The translations under genes and the position numbers were made by a program. From JADLDB01 sp040752975 (lineage in GTDB: Bacteria; Myxococcota; Myxococcia; Myxococcales; Myxococcaceae), in the NCBI GenBank assembly GCA_040752975.1, contig JBFMHF010000008.1:22323-86322 (forward strand): a stretch of 64,000 bases of DNA, written 5' to 3'. Every line of letters begins with the position of its first letter. Within the stretch, counting starts at the first letter, position 1. Shown here piece after piece: positions 55,652-64,000 of this stretch. The notes under the pieces were generated by a model. The model saw only the letters and a program-made list of their open reading frames with translations. It made no database searches and was not told the DNA's origin.

Positions 55652-56176
55652 TCACGTTTCCGCGGGCGGAAAGAGGCGCTCCAGCGCTTCCCGGCTGGAC
55701 GGCTTCACGGGGCCGCGGTCGGCCACCTCCATCACCCGCGCCGCGAAGGCAGAGCCGGGCTTCACCTCCATCGCACAGAGGAGGTCGAAGAGGCCGTAAT
55801 GGACCCACTCCCAGGTGGCGGCGGTGAGTCGCAGCATCGGCTCCTTCACCAGCTCGCGAAGCTCGGCCACCTCGGCGCGCGACACCCCGTTTCTCTCGAG
55901 CAGCTCCAGGGTGCGCTGCTGCGACTCCTCGCTGAAGGACGTGTCGAGAAACTCCTCGAGGATGTAGGACCAGAGGTCGAGCCGTTCGACGAAGGCCAGT
56001 CCCGCCTGCGCCGCCGCTTCGGCCAGCTCGCGCGCACGGGTGGCGTGCACGAAGAGGTACTCCCCCGCGCGGGTGCGCACCGCCGGAGGAAACCACCCGA
56101 CGATGACCTGCTCGAGCTGGCTGACGTCGAGGCCGTCACCCCTCAACTCGAGGCCCCAGTTCCCTTGTCGTCGCAC
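55652..56176 (-). CDS. hypothetical protein, 174 residues
   Basis: Soluble, mainly helical and acidic protein. No domain recognised; motifs such as GWFPPAVRTRAGEYLFVHAT and TAATWEWVHYGLFDLLCAME look like a myxobacterial family. The GTG at 56176 lies two bases after the stop of the carbamoylase gene, indicating an operon with it. Confidence 0.65.
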   Translation of the reverse strand: MRRQGNWGLELRGDGLDVSQLEQVIVGWFPPAVRTRAGEYLFVHATRARELAEAAAQAGLAFVERLDLWSYILEEFLDTSFSEESQQRTLELLERNGVSRAEVAELRELVKEPMLRLTAATWEWVHYGLFDLLCAMEVKPGSAFAARVMEVADRGPVKPSSREALERLFPPAET

Positions 56177-56178
56177 GG

Positions 56179-57429
<1,251 letters not shown>

Positions 57430-57754
57430 GTCCTTCGACCTCCGCGGACGTCGACTTGCCACCAAAGCGCGGGGGCTGTCGAGGGCAGGCCGGTGGGCGC
57501 GCGCCGGGAAGTCAGCGGTGGCGGTAGACCGCGATGGCGTCGTCCCCGGGAAGGGCCTCTTCTTGCGCTGCACGGCCTGTGGCGGCTTTCTCTCGTGTGA
57601 CGCCACGGAGAGCGGCCGCTGTCCCTGCGGCGTGCGTGTGCCAGCCGCCCCCGCCACGGCTGGCCCCGGGGCCGTGGCCCAGCAACTCCAGCTCGTCAAG
57701 GGGTGCCGCGAGTGTGCCTCACCCGCCCCTGTGTTGAGTACGCTGCCGCGCACC
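57430..57754. other. intergenic region with an in-frame zinc-ribbon-like stretch
   Basis: About 325 bases between divergent genes. On the plus strand a GTG at 57518 is in frame with the gene starting at 57755 and reads a Cys pattern, LRCTACGGFLSCDATESGRC followed by PCG. If used, it would add an N-terminal zinc ribbon to the downstream protein. The alternative is a chance open frame. No promoter seen. Confidence 0.35.
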
Positions 57755-58540
57755 ATGCGACGCGCCCTCTTCGTGGTGGTCGGTCTGGTGTTGCTCCTCG
57801 GCGGGGCGTTGGCCCTCTTGAAGCTGGCCACGTTCAACCAGGAGAAGCAGGACTTCGCCGTCATCGAGAAACACCGCGCCGCCGCGGCGAAGCAGTTGGA
57901 CCGCGTGCGCAGCCTCGCCGACGTGGTGCGTGCCCAGGGCCCGCTGGACGCCGACACGGTGAACATCCCGTTGAGCGGCGTCACCTTCGTCGACCTCTCC
58001 GGAGCGCCGCCTCCCAACGGCGCCTTCGTGCGCGCGGAGTTGCTCACCGAGGAAGGCTACCGCGACGACTTCGACGGAGATGACTTCACCTTCGACCGCT
58101 CTCCCTTCTGGGGCCGCTGCGGCGCGTGGCTGGAGACGGGGAAGAACCCCGACGGCACCCCGCCGAAGTTCGCCAACGTCATCGAGGACGAGCTCAGGGC
58201 CTTCGAGTTGGTGCGCTACGTCGGCGTGCTGCGGCCGCTGGAGCTGGTGAAGCCGGAGCGCCGGGACGACTCCACCTTCGCCCCCGGGCACTTCCGCTAC
58301 GAGGTCCTCTTCTACGAACTGTCCGACAAGCCGCGGCTGCTGGGCGGGCTGCGCCTCGAGGGGAAGAACGACGAGACGGTGCGCGTGAAGTACCACGAGA
58401 AGACGCGCGCCTTCGACGAGATGGAGTGGCTGCGCCGCAACCTGCGCATGCGCGCCTACGAGGCGCTCTTCACCGCGATGCAGAAGGCCTCCCCCAACAC
58501 GAAGCTGCACCCGCCGTCCTTCTTCGCCCCCGACGTGTAG
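57755..58540 (+). CDS. membrane-anchored protein, unknown function
   Basis: Product of 261 residues: one N-terminal membrane helix (MRRALFVVVGLVLLLGGALA) and an extracytoplasmic domain of about 230 residues with ARFTFDRSPFWG-like aromatic motifs (DFTFDRSPFWGRCGAWLETG). No family recognised. The ATG at 57755 places two Arg before the helix, a good signal anchor; an in-frame GTG at 57518 could add a zinc-ribbon segment. Confidence 0.65.
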   Translation: MRRALFVVVGLVLLLGGALALLKLATFNQEKQDFAVIEKHRAAAAKQLDRVRSLADVVRAQGPLDADTVNIPLSGVTFVDLSGAPPPNGAFVRAELLTEEGYRDDFDGDDFTFDRSPFWGRCGAWLETGKNPDGTPPKFANVIEDELRAFELVRYVGVLRPLELVKPERRDDSTFAPGHFRYEVLFYELSDKPRLLGGLRLEGKNDETVRVKYHEKTRAFDEMEWLRRNLRMRAYEALFTAMQKASPNTKLHPPSFFAPDV

Positions 58541-58635
58541 GTGGGCTGGCGCCACGGGTGCAGCCCGTCCACGCGCGTTCCGCTCTGTCACCCAGAGGGC
58601 TGACGGCTGGCAGGGCAGCGACGAGGCCGGGCAGA

Positions 58636-59832
58636 ATGCAGGAGATGGACTTCGCTCGTCCCCTTCGCGCCATCGACGCCGAGCTGGAGCGCTTTCGCTT
58701 TCTGAGCGACGAACTCGGGGATGCCGCGGTGGCGGAGTTGCTGCAGTCCGGCGCGCTGCGCGGAGCCCGGGGAGACCTGGTGGGCGCGCTGGAGGCCCAG
58801 GCGGCGTCCGGCGGGAGGGCGTGCCGACTCCTCATCGAGCACGCGTGGACGGCGCCGGCGTGGGTGCGCTTTGGTGACATGCGCGCGGGGACGACGTTCG
58901 GCCTGCGGAATCCGGTGCAGTCGGCGCTGGCCCTCATCCTCGGCAGCCTGATGGAGAGCTACGCGTCTGCGAAGGGCGCGAAGGTGCTCATCCGCGGGGG
59001 GATGCTGGAGAAGCACGTCATCCAGCGGCTCCACGACACCACCACCTTTGTGCTGGAGATTGCCGCTTCGCGCGGGCCCCGGCCGGGGACGAGGGCCCAC
59101 CGGCACATCGTCCGCACACGGCTGGTCCACGCCTTCGTGCGGCACGGCATCCTCGCGGCAGCGCGGCTGGACGGCGCCCCACGGAGAGATGGCGCGGCGC
59201 ACGGTGACGACTCGGGGCGGGGAGCGGGCGGTGCGCGGTCAGCCGAAGCGGAGCGGGGACGGCCAGGGCGCGGCTGGAACATGGCCTGGGGACTGCCGGT
59301 GAACCAGGAAGACTATGCCTCCACGCTGCTCGCCTTCTGCCACGTGTACGTCCGCAGCATGGACCGCATCGGCGCGACGCTGACGCTGGAGGAGGCCGAG
59401 TCCCTCCAGCACCTCTACCGCTGGGTGGGCTACGTCATGGGCGTGGCGCCGGAGTTGCTGACGACGAGCCGCGGCGAGGAGCAGCTCATGTACGCACACA
59501 TCACCCGCCGGCAGCTTCACCCCGACGAGGACAGCCGGACGCTGGCGAAGGCCCTCCTCGACGCGCTGGGAGGGCGGCCGCCCCTCTTCCTCCCCCGCGA
59601 GGCGTTGGCCGAGCTGGCGCGGCGAATGGTGGGAGACCCGCTGGGAGACCGCCTGGGGCTCCCGCGCTCCCGGCCATGGGCGCGGGTCGGTCACGCGTTT
59701 CCGCTTTTCACGCAGGTGCAGCGGCGCATCGAGCGCGTGCCCTTCACGCTGGGCCCCATCGAGCGCCTCGGGGAGCGCGTCGCGAGGTTGGTCTACGAGC
59801 GCGGCCTGGTGCCGGCGCCGCGCGGCGCCTGA
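58636..59832 (+). CDS. DUF2236 (MpaB/Lcp-like) protein
   Basis: Product of 398 residues of the DUF2236 family, which includes the mycophenolate oxygenase MpaB and the heme-containing latex-clearing protein Lcp. Family elements: TRLVHAFVRHGILA, WNMAWGLPVNQEDYASTLLA and EAESLQHLYRWVGYVMGV. Histidines in the first two blocks are candidate heme or metal ligands. Substrate unknown. Two ATGs nearby (58636 and 58645) are possible; the first is listed. A Gly/Arg-rich insert lies at about residues 182-210. Confidence 0.82.
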   Translation: MQEMDFARPLRAIDAELERFRFLSDELGDAAVAELLQSGALRGARGDLVGALEAQAASGGRACRLLIEHAWTAPAWVRFGDMRAGTTFGLRNPVQSALALILGSLMESYASAKGAKVLIRGGMLEKHVIQRLHDTTTFVLEIAASRGPRPGTRAHRHIVRTRLVHAFVRHGILAAARLDGAPRRDGAAHGDDSGRGAGGARSAEAERGRPGRGWNMAWGLPVNQEDYASTLLAFCHVYVRSMDRIGATLTLEEAESLQHLYRWVGYVMGVAPELLTTSRGEEQLMYAHITRRQLHPDEDSRTLAKALLDALGGRPPLFLPREALAELARRMVGDPLGDRLGLPRSRPWARVGHAFPLFTQVQRRIERVPFTLGPIERLGERVARLVYERGLVPAPRGA

Positions 59833-59920
59833 CGACGCATCGTGCGGCGGCGCCACCCCGACACCTCGGACGCCTCGCCAGGCTGGTATCCAAAGACGAA
59901 TGGGCGCCGGTCCCTCGGCC

Positions 59921-60685
59921 TCATCCCCTCCGGTCCCCGTCCGGCGCGAGCGCAGCACGGAGGGCTTCGTCGGCCGTCACGTGAAAATGCCGCAACGCCC
60001 GCACCGCCGCGTCCACGTCGCCGCGCTTGAGTCCATCCAGCACGCCGCGCGTGTACTCGCTGAAGCTGGGCGTCATCGGCATCAAATACGGCAGCCGCCG
60101 CAGCAGGTCGTCCACCGCGTGCAACAGCGGGTTGGCCGCCCACCGCAACGGGAGGCTGTGCGCCGCGTCCACCAGCGCCTGCAGCCAGGGGTCCTGCGCC
60201 GCCGCCACCGCCGCGGGGTCGCCCGTCGCCTCCGCCGCCTCACCGCGCGCCACCGCCGCCTCCAACGCCTCGAAGTCCGCCGGCGTCGCCCGCTTCGCCG
60301 CCAGCGCCAGGAGCTGCTCGATGATGTGCAGGCGCGGCTCGAGGAGGTCGAGCAACACCAGCGCCTTCTCCCGGTCGTCCCGCGCGTACTGGAGGAAGGG
60401 GCCGAGCAACTCCAGCGTGCCGGTGCGGCGGAAGTCCAACACCGTCACCCCCTGCCCGTGCCGCGTCGACACCAGGTGGGAGTGCTCCAGGCGCCGAATC
60501 GCCTCCCGCAGCGTGTTGCGCGACGCCTTCCACTTCGCCGACAGCTCCCGCTCGCCGGGCAAGCGTTCACCCGGCCCGTACTCCCCCGCCACGATGGCCT
60601 CGAGCAGCGCCTCGTACACCGCGTCCCGCGCGGACTGGCCCCGCGCCCTCGCCGTCTTCCCCCGTCTGCGTCGCGTCGCCGCCAC
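59921..60685 (-). CDS. GntR-family (FCD/FadR subgroup) regulator
   Basis: Transcription factor of 254 residues. The winged helix-turn-helix (about 18-85) has SARDAVYEALLEAIVAGEYG, GERLPGERELSAKWKASRNT and LREAIRRLEHSHLVSTRHG. The C-terminal FCD effector domain (about 95-230) has LLDLLEPRLHIIEQLLALAA and a late HFHVTADEAL His. FadR-type proteins usually repress until an acidic ligand binds. It is divergent from the amidase; two TGGT-n3-ACCA operators lie in the 85-base gap. Start is a GTG at 60685. Confidence 0.9.
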   Translation of the reverse strand: MAATRRRRGKTARARGQSARDAVYEALLEAIVAGEYGPGERLPGERELSAKWKASRNTLREAIRRLEHSHLVSTRHGQGVTVLDFRRTGTLELLGPFLQYARDDREKALVLLDLLEPRLHIIEQLLALAAKRATPADFEALEAAVARGEAAEATGDPAAVAAAQDPWLQALVDAAHSLPLRWAANPLLHAVDDLLRRLPYLMPMTPSFSEYTRGVLDGLKRGDVDAAVRALRHFHVTADEALRAALAPDGDRRG

Positions 60686-60703
60686 GAAGGCACCCTACCC
60701 GCC

Positions 60704-60732
60704 TTGACAACTGGTTCAACCACTCATTATGG
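60704..60732 (+). promoter_or_regulatory. likely amidase promoter
   Basis: TTGACA at 60704-60709 is a perfect -35 box; weak -10 candidates (CATTAT at 60725 or TTATGG at 60727) follow at 15-17 bases. The first operator overlaps the spacer. Confidence 0.55.
60709..60724. promoter_or_regulatory. GntR operator, site 1
   Basis: AACTGGTTCAACCACT contains TGGTT-C-AACCA, a perfect palindrome of the FadR-subgroup type. It overlaps the -35/-10 spacer of the amidase promoter. Confidence 0.75.
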
Positions 60733-60740
60733 AGTCGGCC

Positions 60741-60756
60741 AACTGGTAGAACCACT
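60741..60756. promoter_or_regulatory. GntR operator, site 2
   Basis: AACTGGTAGAACCACT repeats site 1 with two changes. Its centre is 32 bases (three helical turns) from site 1, so two dimers would bind the same face. It lies just downstream of the promoter. Confidence 0.75.
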
Positions 60757-60770
60757 TTGGAGAACCTGAC

Positions 60771-62237
60771 ATGACACCGACTGGCGAGGGGTTGCTCACC
60801 GCTTCGGCCCGGAGGCTGGCGCAGTGGATTCGGGAAGGCCGCGTCACCTCGCGGGACGTGGTGGAGGCGCACCTGCGGCGCATCGACGAGGTGAACCCCG
60901 CCCTCAACGCCGTGGTGGCCAGCCGCGCCGAAGCCGCCCGCAGGGAAGCGGACGCCGCCGACGCCCGCCTGCGCGCCGAAGGGCCTTCGCGCCTGCCGCC
61001 GCTGCACGGCGTGCCCTGCACCATCAAGGAGGCCTTCGCCGTGTCCGGCATGCCCAACACCTCCGGCCTGGTGGCGCGCAAGCACGTGAGGGCGACGGAG
61101 GACGCGCCGACGGTGGCGCGGCTGCGCGCGGCCGGCGCCATTCCGCTGGGCGTCACCAACGTCTCGGAGTTGTGCCTGTGGATGGAATCGGACAACCGCG
61201 TGTGGGGGCGCAGCAACAACCCGTACGACGTGACGCGCACCGTCGGCGGCAGCAGCGGCGGGGAAGGCGCCATCGTCGGGGCGGGCGGCTCTCCCTTCGG
61301 CCTGGGCAGCGACATCGGCGGCTCCATCCGCCTGCCGGCCTTCTTCAACGGCGTCTTCGGCCACAAACCCTCTCCCGGCCTGGTGCCCAACGAGGGGCAG
61401 TACCCGGTGGCGTCTCCCGGCGTGCGGTTGCTGGGCACGGGGCCGCTGGCGCGCCGCGCGGAGGACCTGCCGTTGCTCCTCTCCGTCTTGTCGGCGCGGC
61501 CGGAGCCGGACACCTCGCTGGACGCGCGGCGCCTGACGGTGCTGGTGCTGGAGGGCGACGGCCACATCCGCGTGTCGGACGACCTCCTCGACGCCCAGGC
61601 GCAGGCGGCCGACGTGCTGGGCCGGCGCGGCGCGCGGGTGAAGACGGTGCACCTCGAGGGGCTGGGCGGCGTCTTCGACATGTGGGCGGCGGCGATGGAA
61701 GAGGCCAGCGAGTCCTCCTTCGGCGACCTGCTGGGCCAGGGCGTGCCCTTGAACCCGTTGGTGGAGCTGGGCCGCTTCCTCGTCGGGCGCTCGCCGTACA
61801 CCTTCCCCGCCGTGGGCCTGCTGGCGCTGGAGGGGCTGCTGTCGCGCTTCGAGGGGCGGAAGGCGAAGGCGCTGGAGGCGGCGGCGCAGTTGGAGGCGCG
61901 CGTGCGCTCGATGTTGGGGCCCGACACCGTGTTGCTCTACCCGCCCTACCCCGAGGTGGCGCCGAAGCATGGCCGGCCGATGCTCTTCCCCACCCGCTTC
62001 GTCTACACGGGCCTCTTCAACCTGCTGGGGCTGCCGGTGACGCAGGTGCCGATGGGCCTCGACGCGCAGGGTGTGCCGCTGGGCGTGCAGGTGGCGGCGG
62101 CCGAGGGCCAGGACGCGCGGACGCTGGCTGTGGCGCAGTGGCTCGAGGAGGACTGCGGCGGCTGGGTGTGGCCCGAGGTGCCGGGTGTACGGCGGACCGT
62201 GAAGGCGCCCGCGGCGCGGTTGCAGCCGGCCGCGTGA
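60771..62237 (+). CDS. amidase-signature (AS) family hydrolase
   Basis: Amidase of 488 residues. The Ser-cisSer-Lys triad is Lys86 (CTIKEAF), Ser162 (GGSSGGEG) and Ser185 (GSDIGGSIRLPA). The sequence resembles FAAH-like and plant-type amidases more than GatA, so it should hydrolyse small or fatty amides rather than act in tRNA charging. GGAGA lies 7 bases before the ATG at 60771. The divergent GntR repressor and its two operators suggest substrate-inducible expression. Confidence 0.9.
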   Translation: MTPTGEGLLTASARRLAQWIREGRVTSRDVVEAHLRRIDEVNPALNAVVASRAEAARREADAADARLRAEGPSRLPPLHGVPCTIKEAFAVSGMPNTSGLVARKHVRATEDAPTVARLRAAGAIPLGVTNVSELCLWMESDNRVWGRSNNPYDVTRTVGGSSGGEGAIVGAGGSPFGLGSDIGGSIRLPAFFNGVFGHKPSPGLVPNEGQYPVASPGVRLLGTGPLARRAEDLPLLLSVLSARPEPDTSLDARRLTVLVLEGDGHIRVSDDLLDAQAQAADVLGRRGARVKTVHLEGLGGVFDMWAAAMEEASESSFGDLLGQGVPLNPLVELGRFLVGRSPYTFPAVGLLALEGLLSRFEGRKAKALEAAAQLEARVRSMLGPDTVLLYPPYPEVAPKHGRPMLFPTRFVYTGLFNLLGLPVTQVPMGLDAQGVPLGVQVAAAEGQDARTLAVAQWLEEDCGGWVWPEVPGVRRTVKAPAARLQPAA

Positions 62238-62623
62238 GGGAGGCGCGCAACGCGAGCGACGTGCCCGAGAATGCCGGTCGCTGGTGCTGACCGGGCCTCC
62301 GCAGCGCGACTGCTTCAGCACACGGACTGAGCTGAGGATGCTCCTCGGGGAGGGTGGTGGGGGTGTCCCTCGGCCGCTCCGCGCAACCGAGCAGCTCCTC
62401 GACTTCGCGGCGTGAGGTCGCGAGCGTGCTTCTGGTGGCACTTTGTGTTGTCCCAACAACACAAATCACGACCAGGTTCGAACTCTGTGCGCCTGTTGAA
62501 GGCGTCCCTCGACGCGCACCACATCACCCAGGCCCAGCGAAAAGCGGTGCCCCGCTGGCTCTTGCTGGAGGCACCCCCTCGACGCGCGCAACTCCGGGTG
62601 AGACGCGCGTCGAGAGCGATGGC
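62238..62623. other. intergenic region with AT-rich palindrome
   Basis: About 385 bases with no convincing gene. It contains a perfect inverted repeat at 62442-62465 (arms TTTGTGTTGT and ACAACACAAA, loop CCCA), an AT-rich palindrome unusual in this GC-rich DNA. The palindrome is not followed by a T-run, so it is not a standard terminator; a protein-binding site or relic insertion end is possible. Confidence 0.5.
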
Positions 62624-64000
62624 TCACCACGTCGCCGTCAGCGTCTCCGCGTAGTTGGTGTAGCCGAGCACCAGCAGGTAGTAGGTGCCGGGGGACGGCG
62701 ACGTCACGGTGATGGTGTCGGCGCCTGCATTCTCCGACGACTGGTCGAACGTGCTGCTCGCCAGGTCGGGGGGCGCCCCCGCGCGGAGGTAGATGTCCGG
62801 GTCGCTCGACGACGAGCCGGTGATGTTGATGCTGAGCTGCGACGACGCCCCGGTGATGTTGATGAGGTAGAGCGTCTGCGAGCCCTGCGCGCCGGAGGCC
62901 GAGACGGGCACGCCGTTGGACAGCGTGGTGGGCATGCCTCCGTCCGTGGGAGGCGGCCCGCCCGAGAGCGCCACCGTGAGTGCGTACACTCCTTCGCCCG
63001 CGCCGCTGGCGCTGTCTACGACCACCGCATACAGGCCGGTGTTCAGGCTGGTGTTGATGCCCGCCGTGCCGCCGTTGATGGTGGCCGCGTTGCAGGCCAG
63101 CGTGGACGAGCCACACGAGGTGCCCGTGTAGCTGTACAGCCCCAGCACCGGACGCCAGGAGCCGTTGACCTCCACTGTGATGTCCACCGTCTGGGTGCCC
63201 GTCACGGAGAAGACGTAGACGTGGTCGGGCCGACCCGTCGCCGCGCACGACGGCGTGAGGTGGTCGCCGTAGCCCATCAGCGTCCCGCTCGCGAAGGCTG
63301 TGCCGCTCGAGAACGTCAGCGGTTCTCCCGTCGCGCAGGTGTCTCCCGGCAACGTCCCGCCACCGCCGCCGAAGCCACCACCCGTGCCGCCGCCGAAGCC
63401 ACCGCCCGTGCCGCCGCCGGAGCCACCGCCAAAGCCTCCACCCGTGCCGCCACCGGAGCCACCGCCAAAGCCTCCACCCGTGCCGCCACCCGCGCCGCCT
63501 CCGAAGCCGCCACCCGCGCCGCCACCGAGACCGCCGCCCGCCCCACCACCGCTGCCGCCGCCGGAGCCCGTCAGGCACTGGCCATCCATGCACTGCTGAG
63601 CGCCCTCGCACACCATGCACGTCGCCCCACCGCTTCCGCACGCGCCCTTGCTGTTTCCGGGCTGGCACACCTGGTTGGCGTCACGGCAGCCGCCGCAGAC
63701 GCCGCCCGTGCAGAAGCCTTGCGCGTCACAGGTATTTCCGCCCTGGCAGGCCTGGCAGCTCACGCCACCGCGCCCGCACTGGGCGTCGCTGGTGCCTGCC
63801 ACGCACGCGCCCGCCGCGTTGACGCAGCCCTGGCAGGTGGTGTCGACGCACTGAGAGCTCTGGCACGTCTGGCTGCCGCTGCACGTCGCGCAGGTCTGGC
63901 CTCCGAAGCCGCAGGCGCTCGCAGCCGTGCCGCCCTGGCACTGGCCGCTGGCGTTGCAGCACCCCGAGCAGGTGGCCGCGCAGTTACTTCCTCCTCCGCC
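62624..64000 (-). CDS. Cys-rich lipoprotein-like protein with PPC domains (partial)
   Basis: C-terminal 458 residues; the 5' end lies beyond the window. The visible part starts with Cys-rich modules (CSGCCNASGQCQGG, GQTCATCSGSQTCQ), followed by a Gly/Ser linker of about 60 residues (GGGSGGGTGGGFGG) and two prepeptidase C-terminal (PPC)-like beta-sandwich domains: DHVYVFSVTGTQTVDITVEV with YAVVVDSASGAGEG and LYLINITGASSQLSINITGS with GTYYLLVLGYTNYAETLTAT. No catalytic domain visible. The stop is at 62624. Layout matches the other Gly-linker lipoproteins of the window. Confidence 0.82.
   Translation of the reverse strand, partial: GGGGSNCAATCSGCCNASGQCQGGTAASACGFGGQTCATCSGSQTCQSSQCVDTTCQGCVNAAGACVAGTSDAQCGRGGVSCQACQGGNTCDAQGFCTGGVCGGCRDANQVCQPGNSKGACGSGGATCMVCEGAQQCMDGQCLTGSGGGSGGGAGGGLGGGAGGGFGGGAGGGTGGGFGGGSGGGTGGGFGGGSGGGTGGGFGGGTGGGFGGGGGTLPGDTCATGEPLTFSSGTAFASGTLMGYGDHLTPSCAATGRPDHVYVFSVTGTQTVDITVEVNGSWRPVLGLYSYTGTSCGSSTLACNAATINGGTAGINTSLNTGLYAVVVDSASGAGEGVYALTVALSGGPPPTDGGMPTTLSNGVPVSASGAQGSQTLYLINITGASSQLSINITGSSSSDPDIYLRAGAPPDLASSTFDQSSENAGADTITVTSPSPGTYYLLVLGYTNYAETLTATW

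Noticed and set aside
62470..62490. GGTTCGAAC, which looks like a tRNA T-loop
   Set aside because: The flanking bases do not form a proper T stem and no acceptor stem, anticodon arm or CCA context is present.

Overview
High-GC bacterial DNA, almost certainly from a myxobacterium (Myxococcota, Myxococcus/Cystobacter side). The evidence is a TIGR02265/DUF2378 protein (a family I know only from Myxococcales), an MglA-type GTPase, an AgmX/PglI-like C-terminal domain, an Asp-rich MopE-like repeat protein, and many secreted lipoproteins built as lipobox signal, poly-Gly/Ser linker, then Cys-rich domain. No rRNA, tRNA, CRISPR array or prophage was found. Starts, domains and repeats were read by eye; no database search was run.

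Layout. 0-10 kb: a PocR-type histidine kinase overlapping an MglA-like GTPase, a GNAT acetyltransferase, a small secreted protein, recF, an unknown 401-residue protein, a lipoprotein with six thrombospondin-1-like repeats, and a PilT/GspE-like ATPase that has lost its catalytic residues. 10-19 kb: a stand-alone CULT (cereblon-type) domain protein, a CPBP protease coupled to a fused salicylyl-CoA 5-hydroxylase/old-yellow-enzyme, a deleted epimerase remnant, an M20 lipoprotein peptidase, a non-coding stretch with a MITE-like inverted repeat, and a TPMT-type methyltransferase operon. 19-31 kb: PEBP protein, AspT/YidE exchanger, secreted proteins, an FHA/TIGR02996 protein paired with an AAA+ ATPase, a flavin reductase, an alpha/beta hydrolase, a DoxX-like protein and a zinc-ribbon membrane protein.

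31-35 kb is a rearranged block. Two decayed IS91-like (HUH) transposase copies surround a lipoprotein gene, and the block lies between two copies of the 3' end of a mocA-like gene. 35-41 kb: thrC-xdhC-mocA with 4-base overlaps, a vapC remnant, then a PLP enzyme and a YgfK-like iron-sulfur oxidoreductase separated by a REP-like hairpin. 41-56 kb: a large beta-propeller-like lipoprotein, an alpha-2-macroglobulin remnant, a nitrilase-superfamily amidase, small envelope proteins, a proteasome-fold Ntn hydrolase, a MopE-like protein, a 1182-residue lipoprotein with 7+7 Cys-rich repeats, and a formylglycine-enzyme-like lipoprotein whose 5' end is tandemly duplicated. 56-64 kb: an allantoate/N-carbamoyl amidohydrolase, a DUF2236 protein, a GntR regulator divergent from an amidase with two visible operators, and a PPC-domain lipoprotein cut by the window edge.

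Functionally, xdhC, mocA, ygfK, the PLP enzyme, the nitrilase, the carbamoylase and the amidase fit purine, pyrimidine or amide nitrogen catabolism, but they are scattered and no molybdenum hydroxylase or dihydropyrimidinase is visible. The most unusual single items are the CULT protein, the pseudo-PilT ATPase, the Ntn hydrolase with intact Thr1/Asp17/Lys33, and the IS91/mocA block.
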